Positions 25,698-37,400 of a stretch of 64,000 bases of DNA are shown in pieces (the first letter of the stretch is position 1; the number at the start of each line of letters is the position of its first letter). This DNA is from Lepiota brunneoincarnata. Lineage: Eukaryota > Basidiomycota > Agaricomycetes > Agaricales > Agaricaceae. The DNA lies in contig JAEBUN010000022.1 in NCBI GenBank assembly GCA_023014365.1, forward strand, positions 248,001 to 312,000, written 5' to 3'. Under the pieces are notes generated by a model. The model ran no database searches and was not told the origin of the DNA. It saw nothing but the letters and a program-made list of their open reading frames with translations. Both the position numbers and the translations under genes were made by a program.

Positions 25698-27466
25698 TCA
25701 CAGATCTCCGACCTTCTTGATACCAACGACGACACGTTCATTCCGGCGCCAAAACTCGACTAGAATCTCTGCCAATTTCGTCGGGTCGTCCTGTATGATA
25801 CCAAAGCCACCGATCAGTTTACATGTGTACGGCATTTCAACGCAAGAGAGGGGGGGGGTCTCATTCATACAAACACACACATACCTCCTGTATCATATGT
25901 CCAGTTCCAGGAACGACAACCAGCTGGAACTTGCCTTGCATCTGTCCAATCATGAGTTCCTTGTCTAGCCTATCTGTACCCGCCAAAACGAGCAGACGCG
26001 CGGTACGAGCTGCAAGGAATGCTTTGGACAGTCCTGTGAACCAACCTGTGGTAATCAATCTGTTAATTTAAAACAAGTTGCGCGTGTTTTAGGTGGATGT
26101 TAGATGTTTGATTACTTTGCCAATAGAGTGCCGTAGACCGGAGCGGGGTACGCCATTGGTACGGATGAACCGCACCGTCGTCGTGTGTGATTATTGAGGG
26201 AATGGAGATACGGGCTGAAGTTGGGTTGCGGATTGTATTGGTGGTCACGCTAATGAAAAAAAAAAAGACAACAACGGAGTTAGATTGGTCCAGAACAAGG
26301 AATGAGAGTTAAATGATGAAGTGGTATAGAATCAAGGGATTAAGGACAGCGGACTTCGGACTTGCCACGAGGGGAGAGTGCGAGCCCAGATTGGAAGAGG
26401 AGGAGGGGAGGGGGGAGGGGGTTGGTGGTGAGAGCAAGTGGATGCAGAGAACTTACTGCCACTCTATGGCCTCTTCGACGCTATCGAAGCCTTCTGGTCG
26501 GGCATTCAGGAGGCTGTGCATGTGGGGGAGAGCTTCGATGGCAGAGCCTGGAGAAAAAGGGGTAGGTCAGGCGCGGGTGGCGAAAATGAAATCTCGACCA
26601 AGAAGGGTATAGGAAAAAAAAAAAAAGGGACCTTCGACGACATCGAGAACCGCCACTCCGGTAATCCTATATTTGCGCTCCAAGAGTTTGGGACAGGTTT
26701 GGACGACGACAGATCCGCCCATACTGTGACCGACGAGCTGTTGGCTCCATAATCATTTCATCTGGAGATATCACAGAAGTTGTGGCGCTAACCAATAATG
26801 TCGGTGCTGCGGCCGGGTCTGGGAAGACGACTTGGATGAGCTGGAAAAGGTCTTGGACGAGAACGCTGATCGATAGATCATTACCACCTGCAGTAGAGGT
26901 GGTCTTTCCTGTAACTGCGCTGAGATCGCGAGGTGTATAAGGTTTCTGATAGCTACATACCGTGGCGCCGTGCGTCCAGCGCCAGCACACCGCACTCCCC
27001 ATTGGTCTGGTCAAACACTTCCTTGGCAAAGCACGCAAAGGTGAGTCCCGAGTACCCAGCCCCATGATGGCAGACCATGACGGTCCCATCAGCGAACTTG
27101 GGTGGGGTGTAGTACACTCTGCAGTCAAGGGACCGTGCAGAGACCGCTACTTGGGCCGCTTCTTTGAAATATCCTGATGCAGAAATGGGAGCGTATTCTG
27201 GATTTGGGGCTTTTTTTGTTCGACGGTTCGTGCGACTGGATGGCCTTTAGGATAATTTCATGTGTCAGAAAGGGACCCCCGAAAAGATCAAGTGGATACC
27301 CGACTTGCATTGCTGGAGGTCCCATACCACTGCCTGGAAGCGTGCCTATGGAATCGGCAGCCTCGTCGTCTTCATTATCGTCGTCGTCATCGTCGTCGTC
27401 GTACCGAATGTCTGGTGGTAGCCTTGCAAGGCGCGAGCTTATGGCTGAGCGGTAGAGGTCTGACAT
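25698..27466 (-). CDS. PPE1: protein phosphatase methylesterase 1 (PP2A methylesterase)
   Basis: Serine hydrolase that removes the C-terminal methyl ester of the PP2A catalytic subunit. The ATG at 27464-27466 gives [18 protein letters not shown], an Asp-rich tract from a CGT-repeat microsatellite, and the family block [15 protein letters not shown]. The alpha/beta-hydrolase core follows across short introns: [21 protein letters not shown] (about 27100), [42 protein letters not shown], then [13 protein letters not shown] (about 26720) with the catalytic Ser in GHSMG. Near the C-terminus are [27 protein letters not shown] and the catalytic His in [12 protein letters not shown] (about 25900). 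Stop at 25698-25700. About 430 residues, as expected. No frame break in the exons checked. It shares a 165-bp promoter with the DUF829 gene. Confidence 0.92.
27362..27401. repeat. CGT/CAT trinucleotide microsatellite
   Basis: Tandem tcg/tcgtca triplets that code for eight consecutive Asp in PPE1 on the minus strand. The tract replaces what is normally a looser acidic stretch and should vary in length between strains. Confidence 0.75.
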
Positions 27467-27631
27467 ATGGTGGCCGTATTAGGCAACCCCATCGTACTCT
27501 CATGTAGAGGAGGCTCACAAAAAATTCAGGGCCATCTCTCCGGTCTTGTCGTAACCCGGGGCGCCCGGGCGACGCCGCCGTGCACTACGACCTCACTACG
27601 CTCTACTCGACCATAACGACAGTACTCCGCA
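27467..27631. promoter_or_regulatory. bidirectional promoter PPE1 / DUF829 gene
   Basis: Head-to-head ATGs 165 bp apart. GC-rich (includes cccggggcgcccgggcg), no TATA box seen. Called from layout. Confidence 0.45.
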
Positions 27632-28791
27632 ATGTCTTTCACAGCTTCCGATGGCTCATTTGCTACCATTGGCAAGGGTGTTTATCTCTACAGACCCGCT
27701 AAACCTAAAGCGGTCGACCCATCACATCCAACGTGAGTCGCTGCTCATACGATCTCATGCCTGTAGTCTCATCTTTTCAAAGCGTGATCCTCCTGTTCGG
27801 ATGGAGTATGTTTTCCATGTCCAGCCATTAAGGACACTTCAGTCCTTACCAATTCTCAGTGGGCGCGAAGCCCCCCCATCTCCAGAAATACATTGCAGTA
27901 TACCACAACCGATACCCAAACAGCACGATTATCCTTGTCAGATCCGAGGCAGACTTTTTTTGGAGTAGCGAGGGTACTAGAGTATGTCTATTGCTGGTTC
28001 TATTTTGCGCTACACTAACGTATTTACCGCTCAAAGCGAAAAAATCTGCTGCCCGTTGTAGACACCCTGGCAGCCATAGGCTGCATCCCTCCAGCAGCAA
28101 TAACATCGTCTCAAATCACAACGTCGGAGCTACTGGAGCCCCTCCCGCAGCACAGAATTCTCATCCACACTTTTAGCAACGGTCCGTCTCCTCTCTTCCA
28201 CCACACGTTACTATTTATCCTCACCGACGACCAAATCGTCGTACCCAACAAGGTGGCTCTTGGCAGCTAACGACTCTCAGCAATATGATATCCCACCTCC
28301 AGTCCTCTTCCGCCTTCAAACACACTACCAGCGCAATCATCCTCGACTCGTGCCCAGGAGGAAGCGGCCTCCGCACATCCCGACGCGCCTTCTCCGGTGG
28401 AATCCGCCAGCCCATCATCCGTATCCTGGTCAACCTCGTCGTCACCATCGTCTTCTACTTTCAAATTATCATCTGCTTCCTTACCCGGAAGCGCAGCGCC
28501 CTTGAAACCATGAAGACACACCTAAACGACCCAAAGTTGTTGCCGTGGACGCACAAGGGCACACCGAGGTTATACATATACTCGAGCGGTGACGCGATTG
28601 TACTTGCGGATTTTGTGGAGAAACATATTCGAGAGGCAAGAGACGCCGGATTGAATGTGCAAGCTGAAAAGTTTGGGAAGGAGTCGATGCATGTTGCCCA
28701 TGCCAAGGCAGGTCCTGAGAGGTATTGGGCTGCTGTTGGGCGGGTGTGGGAGGAGGCATTTTCAGAGAGACAAGTCCCGAATAACAGCTGA
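27632..28791 (+). CDS. DUF829 / TMEM53-family alpha/beta-hydrolase-like protein
   Basis: Family of membrane-associated hydrolase-fold proteins (TMEM53 in animals, at the nuclear envelope) with unclear activity. The ATG at 27632 gives MSFTASDGSFATIGKGVYLY. Then VILLFGWMGAKPPHLQKY is joined across an intron (about 27804-27859), followed by NRYPNSTIILVRSEADFFW, LLPVVDTLAAIG, ILIHTFSNGGSWQLTTLSNMI (nucleophile region SNGG across an intron), AIILDSCPGGSG (about 28338), a hydrophobic segment LVNLVVTIVFYFQIIICFL (about 28430), PRLYIYSSGDAIVLADFVE, and KESMHVAHAKAGPERYW with the terminal catalytic His region. Stop at 28789-28791. Seven or so introns and no frame break seen. Confidence 0.85.
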
Positions 28792-29448
28792 TTTTCGGTG
28801 GGAGGGTCAAATGGGTGTTCGATATCAGTATCGGTTATCGATCCTCGATTAGATTGACTGAACATTGTCTAGCCTCGCTGTCCATGTTTTGAATATAATT
28901 TGAAGGTTGTTGGGAGCCTTGAAAATGCGCGATGAACGTAATATCCTACCCCCGATCGTCGAGCACGCCACGGTGAGAGGCGTCGACTAGAAAGCTTTCC
29001 CCTAACAATCGGTGTAGTATCCGCATGATGCACCTTTTCTCGTCAGATCCAGTTTTTAAACAAGTGGACGAGCTATGGTCCCAGGTGCTAGGTCAGAGCA
29101 GTGCGCGGTGCCACTGTGAGAGGCGCGCCACCATCGACAATGACGCATTTGGCGGCGGAGGCACCGCCGCATCCTCCGGTGAGGATACGTCGGGACGAGA
29201 GTAGCCTGGGAAGGGGTGGAGAGGAAAGAACCGGATCACTAGGGCTGATGACTTTTTCCCTCTCACGGTAGCTAGGGAAAGGGCGAATCCTACCCCAGTC
29301 CCCGTGCCATTGGGGCAAACCATGCAGTAGAATAATCTAATGCAATGTACAGTGATCAACACAGCGCTTCAGAACATCCAATCTACCCAAACCCGTCGAC
29401 AGATGACCTCGTTTCGTAGACAAACTCCAACATCAGGCCGCAGACCCA
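28792..29448. other. convergent intergenic stretch
   Basis: About 650 bp between the DUF829 gene and kinase A. Frames at 29088-29362 (minus) show no family. Nothing else seen. Confidence 0.4.
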
Positions 29449-31223
29449 TCATGCTCGTGCTTCCGTCTGAACCTGAAGGCCGACAATGAGGTTTGACTAA
29501 ATCAATTATCGCAAACCACTACTCACCCGAAGCAGAATCCTCTCAGCTTGCTCATAATCAACCTCGACTCCAGATCCTTGCTTTCATTGCGTTCCAGAAT
29601 GTGCCAGAGTCCCTCACTTGACTCAAAACCGGGGGGCGGACGTCTGGAAATTGTAGGCCTACAATAGACCCCCGGACTGCTAAACAGCTGGGTCTTTCGT
29701 CAGGTTCGTAATTCCAGCACTCCTCCATTATAGCCCACATCCTGTCATCAATCATATCACCGCCATGTCCTGGTGATGGACGAAGTGGAATCTCCTCTCC
29801 CTTCAAAAGAACTATCGTCACCTGAATGTGATTATATTGATAAAATGGGATTTTCCTAGAAAGAACCTTGTTTTCGTGAGGCCATTTGGAACAACGAATG
29901 GACCCTTGGGGCACACACCTCGTAGCAAAGACAACCAAACGACCAAATATCACTCTCCTTCTTAGGACGCACAAATTCAGAACCACAGGACCCGTCGACA
30001 AGTTCAGGGCGCTCTCCAATGTGTATGTGCAATTCCATTAAATGTAGTCGTCAATCCGCCAGTTGTTGCGACATGTGACAACCCAAAGTCGGCAATCAAT
30101 GCCCGTTCATCATCCGAGATTAGGATGTCTTCCTGTAGAAGGGTTGGGACTCGGTCGATCGAGAACAGGGGTATTGAACACACCATTTTGAGGTCTCCGT
30201 GAACAATGTTCCTCTGGTGGAGGTATGCCAATCCATCAATAATATCAAGGAGCTAGGGGCAAATGAATTCTCATTTCAGCAACGAAGGTTATTACTAACG
30301 AGCGGGAGGCGAGGGACTTCCATAATCGCATCCCACCAAGTAATTACGGAGGTTTCCATTTTTCATCCATGGGGAAACCAGGCAAATTCGATGGTTCAAG
30401 AGGTAAGCTCCATAAAACGAGAGTATATTCGGATGGGATAGGTGGGCCCACATCATGAGCTCCTTCACGTGCGTCTGGATACATTCGTAGGAGTCAGAAA
30501 TGATACCGGTCACGGAGGTCATCTCACCACTCACTCTCAGAAGTTGATTCAAGCCATGTTTCTGAAATATGCGTAGGACCTTAAGACATACCGCCTGTCC
30601 CTCGATAGTCGCCCATGTAAACATCGGCAAAAGGCCCTGCGGCGATTGGATCGGGGACGCGTTTGACCTCCTTTTCGAGTCTGTAGCATCGTGGGTAGAC
30701 TCCTGCCGACTTAACGAGACGGCAGAGTGAGGACAGTAGCTTTTGACCTTCCTTCACTTTCAAGAATGCCGGCGTTGTGAAGAACCTTGTTTGGGCACGG
30801 GATAAGGAACTTAAGAAAATCCGTGGGAGTTGGACGTACCAGATCAAAATAATCAGCCATACACTGTGCTTCATCGCCCGTGAGTTGGTGTACTGAATTT
30901 CGCTGTCCAGGATCCATCATAACGCCCGAGAGCAATAACCGAAGCCGATTTTGGTGAGCCAAAACATCGCTTTGTATCCTCTGATGTGTGGGTTTGAGTA
31001 GTCCACTCCCAAATGTTTCTTTCACGAGGTCTAACAGCCGCTTGATCCAGGAGGGAAGTAGACGGTGCACCTCAAGAGGCTCCGTACTGCGCACATCCCG
31101 CGATTGCCCTAGTTCGCTTGCAGGCTCGTTCTGCGGGATAATTCGTCCCGACACCGCATCCCGTTCGATCTGGCCCGAGCTTAATTTAAGTGGTTCGGCG
31201 ATCGTACCACTAGTCGAAGCCAT
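29449..31223 (-). CDS. TKL-type protein kinase A, with a shared N-terminal motif block
   Basis: Ser/Thr-type kinase of the agaricomycete TKL expansion. ATG at 31221-31223. Residues 1-110 are a linker ending in the block MMDPGQRNSVHQLTGDEAQ (about 30900), followed after an intron by AGVYPRCYRL (about 30700). Kinase domain: glycine loop AGPFADVYMG, VCLK lysine (about 30585), MMWAHLSHPNILSFYGAYL, LVSPWMKNGNLRNYL, catalytic loop VHGDLK (HGD instead of HRD, about 30200), IADFGLS, HWRAPELVDG, SDIWSFGCLCYEV, IPFYQYN, RPSPGHGGDMIDDRMW, CWNYEPDERPSC, then RPPV and FWNAMKA. The last exon is VQTEARA with TGA at 29449-29451. Two extra single bases break the frame, in a GGG at 30599-30601 and near 29574-29578. 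Gene B lies directly upstream on the same strand. Confidence 0.82.
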
Positions 31224-31308
31224 GACTCACCTCAAGTAGAATTTCCTTCACACACTCGTATATTCAACCTTGACCGCTAACATTGACGCCATTTCCTCCC
31301 TAAAGGTA

Positions 31309-32716
31309 TCAACATTGACCAGGAACTGGAGGACGACTGTCCTGAACCTCGAGATCTGTAATGGACTTTTGAACCAATTGGCTATCTGGTCTCCTTTCGG
31401 GAGTGTGATTCCAACAGCTCTGCATTATGCCCCACATCCTGTCGTCAATAAGTTCACTGTCATCTCCTGGTGAGGGTCGAGCCGGCATCTCTTTGCTATT
31501 TGCAAGGATGTGTATCAGTTTAGCATCATTGTACTGATAGTAGGGATTTTTCTTAGCGAGCACCTTGTTTTTGTTAAGTAAGAAAAAGTGAGGGGTAAAA
31601 CTTCGTGAGAGAGGACATACCTCATAACATACACAACCGAACGACCAGATGTCGCTCATCCGCGTCGGGTACGGAGAGTCTAAGTCACTGCTGAACAGCT
31701 CAGGCGCCATCCAACGCATAGTTCCATTGGACACCTTTGTAGAAGGCAATTTACTAGCTGTTGCTACATATGATAACCCAAAGTCGGCAATCAGCGCTCG
31801 TTTATCATTAGATATCAGAATGTTTTTCTGTCTCTAGTTTAAGGCTCGGTCAGCGGAGAGGCAGAGGCATGGGCGTACCGCTTTGAGATCGCCGTGAACG
31901 ATGTCGGTTTGGTGAAGGTACACCAGGCCATTGATAATATCGAGCAGCTGAGAGAGAACAGATTATGAGTCCTGAGCTATAAAGAGGCATCTGCTAACCA
32001 GAGGTACGCGAGGGGTTTCAGGGTGGGAGGCCAAGTACGTATGAAGGTCTCCGTTATCCATCCACGGAGAAACAAGCCAAATTCGCTCATCCAGAAAATA
32101 AGCGCCATAAAATGGGAGTATGTTGTCATGGGAAAGGTGTGCCCACAACACGAGCTCTTTTGCGAATGTCTGGATGTCCATGAACTCATTAGAGCTAGTG
32201 GAACTGGATAGCAGACCACAGTTGCTGTGACACTTACCCTCAGGATCCGTGCATTTTGCTCACGGCCAAACGAGCGAACTGACTTTCCAGACATACACTA
32301 TTCTTTTCGTGCTTGCCCTTGTAGATATCGGCCAAAGGATCCCTCCGTCAACGCTAATGTTAGAATCGCGTTTGATTCCCTTGAGGACGTAGCATCGCGG
32401 ATATACTCGGGCCGACCTTGCGAGCTCGCAGAGTAAGGATAGTGCATGTTTCCCCTCATCGCTCGCGAGGATGTCTTTCTCTCGAAGAATCTTGGGTCCA
32501 GCAAGCAAGAGGTAAGTAGCTGGGAGGCGGCGATCCGCTGGGACTCCAACTTACGACATTCAAATAATCAACCATATGCTGCGCATCGTCACCAGTTAGA
32601 GAACGGATGAAAGCTCTGCGCCTTGGATCTCCTATAGTACTTGAGAGTAATAATCGAACTTGACGCCGGAAAGTCGCATTGCCAGATATCTTCGTCCGGA
32701 ACACAGTGCCAAGCAA
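31309..32716 (-). pseudogene. TKL-type protein kinase B, frame-broken and truncated paralogue of A
   Basis: Same layout as kinase A. Motif block IGDPRRRAFIRSLTGDDAQ (about 32650-32590), then ARVYPRCYVLKGIK (about 32400). The N-lobe near 32340-32240 changes frame at least three times: the glycine loop (GG.SFADIYKGK) and the lysine motif (VCLK) are recognisable only by moving between frames. After that it reads cleanly: ELVLWAHLSHDNILPFYGAY, LVSPWMDNGDLHTYL, VHGDLKA (about 31890), IADFGLSYVATASKLPS, RWMAPELF, SDIWSFGCVCYEV, PYYQYND, RPSPGDDSELIDDRMW. It ends early at RPPVPGQC (stop 31309-31311), lacking the FW.AMK tail of its relatives. No ATG could be fixed upstream of 32716. A broken G domain lies 1.1-1.7 kb upstream on the same strand. 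Confidence 0.7.
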
Positions 32717-33803
32717 CCTGCCCCTCGATGATTTTCTTGGGCTCCCTAATTGAGCTCTCCCAGATGAACCTAGTTAGTATATTTTAGCGATAGCCGCGTC
32801 ATGCTCGTCTCGTATTGTATATACACACTGGCAAGAACTGGTGCGATAGGGTAAATCTATTGCAGTCTTCCCTTCTAACGCCCCTGTCTCTTTCTGGGGG
32901 TCATATCGGTGCGCGTCATCAGTGGTTTTACAAGATCAAAACAATAGACTCACTCACCGTGGATTGTGTTGCATCGCTCCTGTCGATAAAGCCCTCCTTT
33001 CTAGAAGTCTCGCCCCTGATAGTACCTGACTATGATCGAGAATCAATGTCAGCTTCGGACAGTTGGATTGAGCTACCCTGGGCTGATGGCTTACGAGCCC
33101 TTCCATTAGGCTGGTCTAAGAATTTGAGAGACGCGTTCTCTCCTTGGATCGGGGACTGTCGCAAGTCTCGGAAGTTTAAGGTGGCGAGAGTGAGCGGGGG
33201 CGAGTTTCCGGGAGCTGGAGGAGAATAAGATTTGTTTAATAGGTATCGGCAGGGTGTTGAGGGGAACACAGTTTCTTACTGAGCCAGCCTCGTGGGTGAC
33301 ATGAGGTTTTTGACGCCCCCTGATCGAAAGCATACTGAGTTGGCGCAATAGAAAATAGTTGGTGACTGACGGTGGCGCCTAAGGTCAGACTGTGGCTCGT
33401 CCAACACTCCCAACCGAATATTTCTTTGCGGCTTATGCTTGGTGCCTTTTTCTCTTGCACATCGGAATTTCCCTGCAGGAAGCCCTTGCCAAACAAATAG
33501 AGGAATTTTAAATCGCCGGTGCCTCATGCTTCTGTCACCTGTGCTCCGGGTTCCATCTTTTTTATAATTCACAGGTAAATAAATGTAATCCAACTACTGT
33601 CTTCGCATTCACGGTTGTACACTTCATATTTCAAACTTCCAAACCACACCCAAACCCGAACTGCATATAATCGTTCGGAATATGCGTATACTACACCACA
33701 CCTACGAATTTTGTGGGAAAGGCACTTGAGAGCCAAAGGAAACGGAATTACTGAATGCGCGGGCCGAGATATCTGGAACTGAATTGCCCATATGTCATGT
33801 GTG
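32717..33803. other. unresolved link between kinase B and the G-domain relic
   Basis: On the minus strand this stretch should hold the coiled-coil stalk if B was once a G-domain-kinase fusion like kinase C. Frames at 33030-33348 and 33569-33823 exist but do not resemble that stalk. Nothing can be assigned. Confidence 0.35.
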
Positions 33804-34464
33804 CTAGGGTGGACGGGAAACATTGAACTGCTCTTGGACAGGGGTCTGCTTAGTTTCCACAGGTATCGGGTTCAGTGTATCAATGCGAGTTCCTCGTATA
33901 TTTTCTTCGTTTTTAACCCTACGCTGGTCATTGTCTCCCTGGAGTTCATTTTTCAGCTCGTGTTCTAGTACATTCCTTTCTCTCGGGTCAACACTCTCCC
34001 ACATCGTTGTTGTAATAATGAGTCAAACACCTTTCCGTATGTGTCTGGTCCGCCGGTTCACTCAACAACCCCAGGTACTTAAGTGTAGATAGTAAACCCT
34101 CGTTCGCGATGTTATTAAAGCAGGGTATTTTGAAAGGGGATGGGCCGTACCCATTCCTAGGTCGTCTTTAATATGGCGTGAAAAGGAACATTATTAAGTA
34201 GATACGCCTCACTGAGTCGGCGAGGTATAACTTTGGATATCACCTGGCCGTAATCGTGGTCGTGGACGGAATACACGAAGGTGATTCTAACCAGTGACAG
34301 CCCAGAGGATGTTTATAGTTTATCGCTGGGGCCCTCCGCCCAGCCTAAGAGGCCAGTAGTTGTTTCTATGCCGGTGATGAGTGTCGCGGATAGGCACATA
34401 CGGTGCCTTTTCCAGATCCAGTGGTACCTACGAGGCTGACGAAAAGAGGTCGACGGACGTGCAT
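33804..34464 (-). pseudogene. decayed AIG1-like G domain
   Basis: The ATG at 34462-34464 reads MHVRRPLFVSLVGTTGSGKGT, a P-loop (GTTGSGKG), then an intron (gtatgt...cttag, to about 34345). A block SLVRITFVYS (about 34270) resembles the switch region AVRITLGDS of the G domain in kinase C. At about 34010 the frame gives LIITTTMWESVDPRERN, matching VVVTTMWQDVEPR of kinase C. Stops separate the pieces, including an in-frame TGA just before LIITTTMW. The frame ends at about 33804. It lies upstream of kinase B on the same strand, as the G domain precedes the kinase in gene C. Confidence 0.6.
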
Positions 34465-37400
34465 CCCCGAGGCCCTGGTGGAACGACAAACCCCCCAGAA
34501 TGGGGATGTCGTCTCCGACTAGGCGTTCCTGAGTCACAGTTTTACTTCTGAGGTTCTGAGTTCCGTCCCATTGAACTTCCCCCATGGGGTTCCTCAGGGG
34601 CGGGTGCAAATCGCCCTGGGTTCGTCTCGCCCCAAGAATTCAAAACCCTTTAGGCCAATGATTTTAAAGCCGTGGACCCGTTACTCCAACGTACGCATCA
34701 CTCGTAATTCAAGCTCCAAGCTTGTCGAAGTTTCAACTTCCGTTATATCCAGAGAGCAATCCGTATGAAATAGCCGTGCCAATTTCCCGGTGGCACGAAA
34801 GTTCCTCAACTTCAGAGTGATGGGAGGTATAGGGCGATTAAATCTAAAGACATTAAGTTCGGGTCCGCTATCAGCGATACATCAATAAGGTATCATTTTT
34901 TAGGTACCATAACTACAGTCATCCGCAATCTCGACTTCCGGCCCAAAGGATGGCACCAGACTTCTCCATAACCCAATACACTTCCTCCAGTGTAATCGCC
35001 AGCCCCTCATCTGAACTTCCTGCTTGTCTTATGTTCCAGCACCGGTTCGAGTATCCACTCGCGGACGTAGTGACCGGAACGCCGAGGGAAACTCCGAGCC
35101 TTGGACCTCCGGGTCTTATTGACAGGATGAACAGGTTCGTCAGGACATTTGGGACTTGCTAGTGGTGTGGGATCTCGGGGTTGGGAATTACTGTGCATGC
35201 ATGGAGAGCGCCGGGGATCTCCCACCGAAGTCCTCGCTCATGAGAATCACTAACTTGCTCCCTGTCCTACGCCGCTGTTGCCAAACCTTCAGGAATCTCA
35301 TCTCCACTGATGTCGCCGTCTGTCCCACTGTCCAACATCTTCGTGAACCCTTCTGATAGGTCATGGTCTTACATCGGGGCCTGCTCGTATTGTGCATAAA
35401 GACGCTTCGGCCGGCATCGATAGGTTCTTGCTTCAACCGATCGCCTCTTACTGCCTCCCACAGGTTCTTTAGGTACTGATCACACGGTCCAGGGGAATCT
35501 CTCTTCCTCTCGATGCGGCTGGCCTCTCTCCAGGGTAATTCGATCGGCCAGTGGCGAGTATGGATGCAATTGCACAATAGCTAACACAACATGGCTAAAC
35601 GACAAGCCTGCAACAGAGACCATAAGCCAATGATATTCAATGCGTGTAAGGACAAGAGCAAAAATCAGGGTATGAACAAGTTAATCTATGCCGAAGCTCA
35701 TCAACAGCTTCTAGTTGATAATTTTTTGCATGTCTCATCACGAATGAAAAAAACACGAGACAATGAATATGATGCTCACCGTACTATAAAGTGGTTGGTG
35801 TTAGTGGACCTGGGCCTGTGTGGTTGGTTGGTTAGCCATGCATCAAAGAAGAGGCCAGAAAGGTATCAGAGGGGGTTGCCCGAGATATTGAGCTGTGCGG
35901 GCATTTTCGGCAGTGTTCAATACGAAGACCGTCGTGTTGGAGCATCATATGGGGATTGCAGGAATAAACGGACACTCACCAAGATGGATAGCAAAAAGGC
36001 TTGGCATGGTACCCACTCTGGCATGCTATACTGTTAGCCTAAAGAGAGGGCGTAAGCGATTGATCTCAGTGGGTGACAAAGAAAAGGGGTTCAGAAGAAA
36101 GAAAAAACAGCCGTGGAATTGTCGTCAACATCAATCCAAAGATTGATTCAGGCGGTAACTCCATCGTATCATCAATGAACAAAGATGGAAGGAACACTCA
36201 CCATACGAGACGATTGCAAGATCCCTTCCCTCCTGTAAGGACCAGTGAGCAAGAATATCGAAAAGCCGAAGAGGAACGGTCAGTAAGGATTAAGTTGAGA
36301 GCATTGGGCCTCCGTAGAGGCACTCAGATACTCTAGTTTGAATAAAAATTGTATCATCTCAGGATACAAATGTATCCTTGTCCGAAAGTGACTTACATAA
36401 ATGTTTGGATGCACAAGCTCATCTGCCACTTTGTCCATCCCAATCCTTATCCCATCCTTTCAGTGGCCCATGCGGGGGGAAAACCTAACAAAAGAACAAC
36501 AGTCAGCATCTTGGCCAAGCGAGAGAGCAAAAACCGATCAGTGTAACTATGACAAATAACCGCATCGTCTCAATGTAACTCATTGAGACTAGGCATAGAA
36601 ATGGTGTCATCCCATCGAAACAAAAAACGAAGACATACTTTGGCATTTGAACGTGTGTGACAAACAGGAAGAAAACGAGCGAAGATGAAAAAAAAAAACT
36701 TTTAACACATCAACTTCAGGGTAGGTTCGTATATAATCACGTGACGTTTCACTTCCGAGATTGCCGAAAGCGAAACCTTCCCTAAGTCCCGCGTTTTACT
36801 CGGTTCTCATACAACACTCGAGCACAACTCTAGAATTTCCCAATTTCTGTGGTCAAAATATGGACAATGCAGCCGCTGGTCATGTTTGTCGAGTATCCGA
36901 TACCTTGCGGCATGGTCCACCCTGCACCTCCGACCATCCGCACTCCAGGCGTGGTTGGTATTAAAGAAAAAAATAGTTTACAGATGAAAACCCATCTGAT
37001 TCCTCCCAGAAAGGACTCTTGCTATCTCTTGGATGTTTTGCTCGCCAGTATGGTACAATACAAGAGAGAAGTGATCGGAGTGCCCCGCATTAACGGGCTG
37101 AACAAAGCCTCCCATCATACCCACATGCGCCGCATCTTTTGCGGCCCAGAAAAAGCTGCTTTATATTTGGACAACAGGATTTATCCATCTCGCGCCTTCC
37201 ACGAGGCTGTTCTTGATATATCGATGTTGGGTCTCATGTGCCACCTTCCCTTCTGCCTGCCATTGGTTATATGCCCTGTTTTCTGCCAATCATTGACTCG
37301 GCACCGCGCGGAATCCAGGATTCTGTCGGCAATCCTTTGGTATCCTGGGTCTATCCATCACTTTCTGCACGCCCGAACAATTGGGAACTCTGGTAACCTG

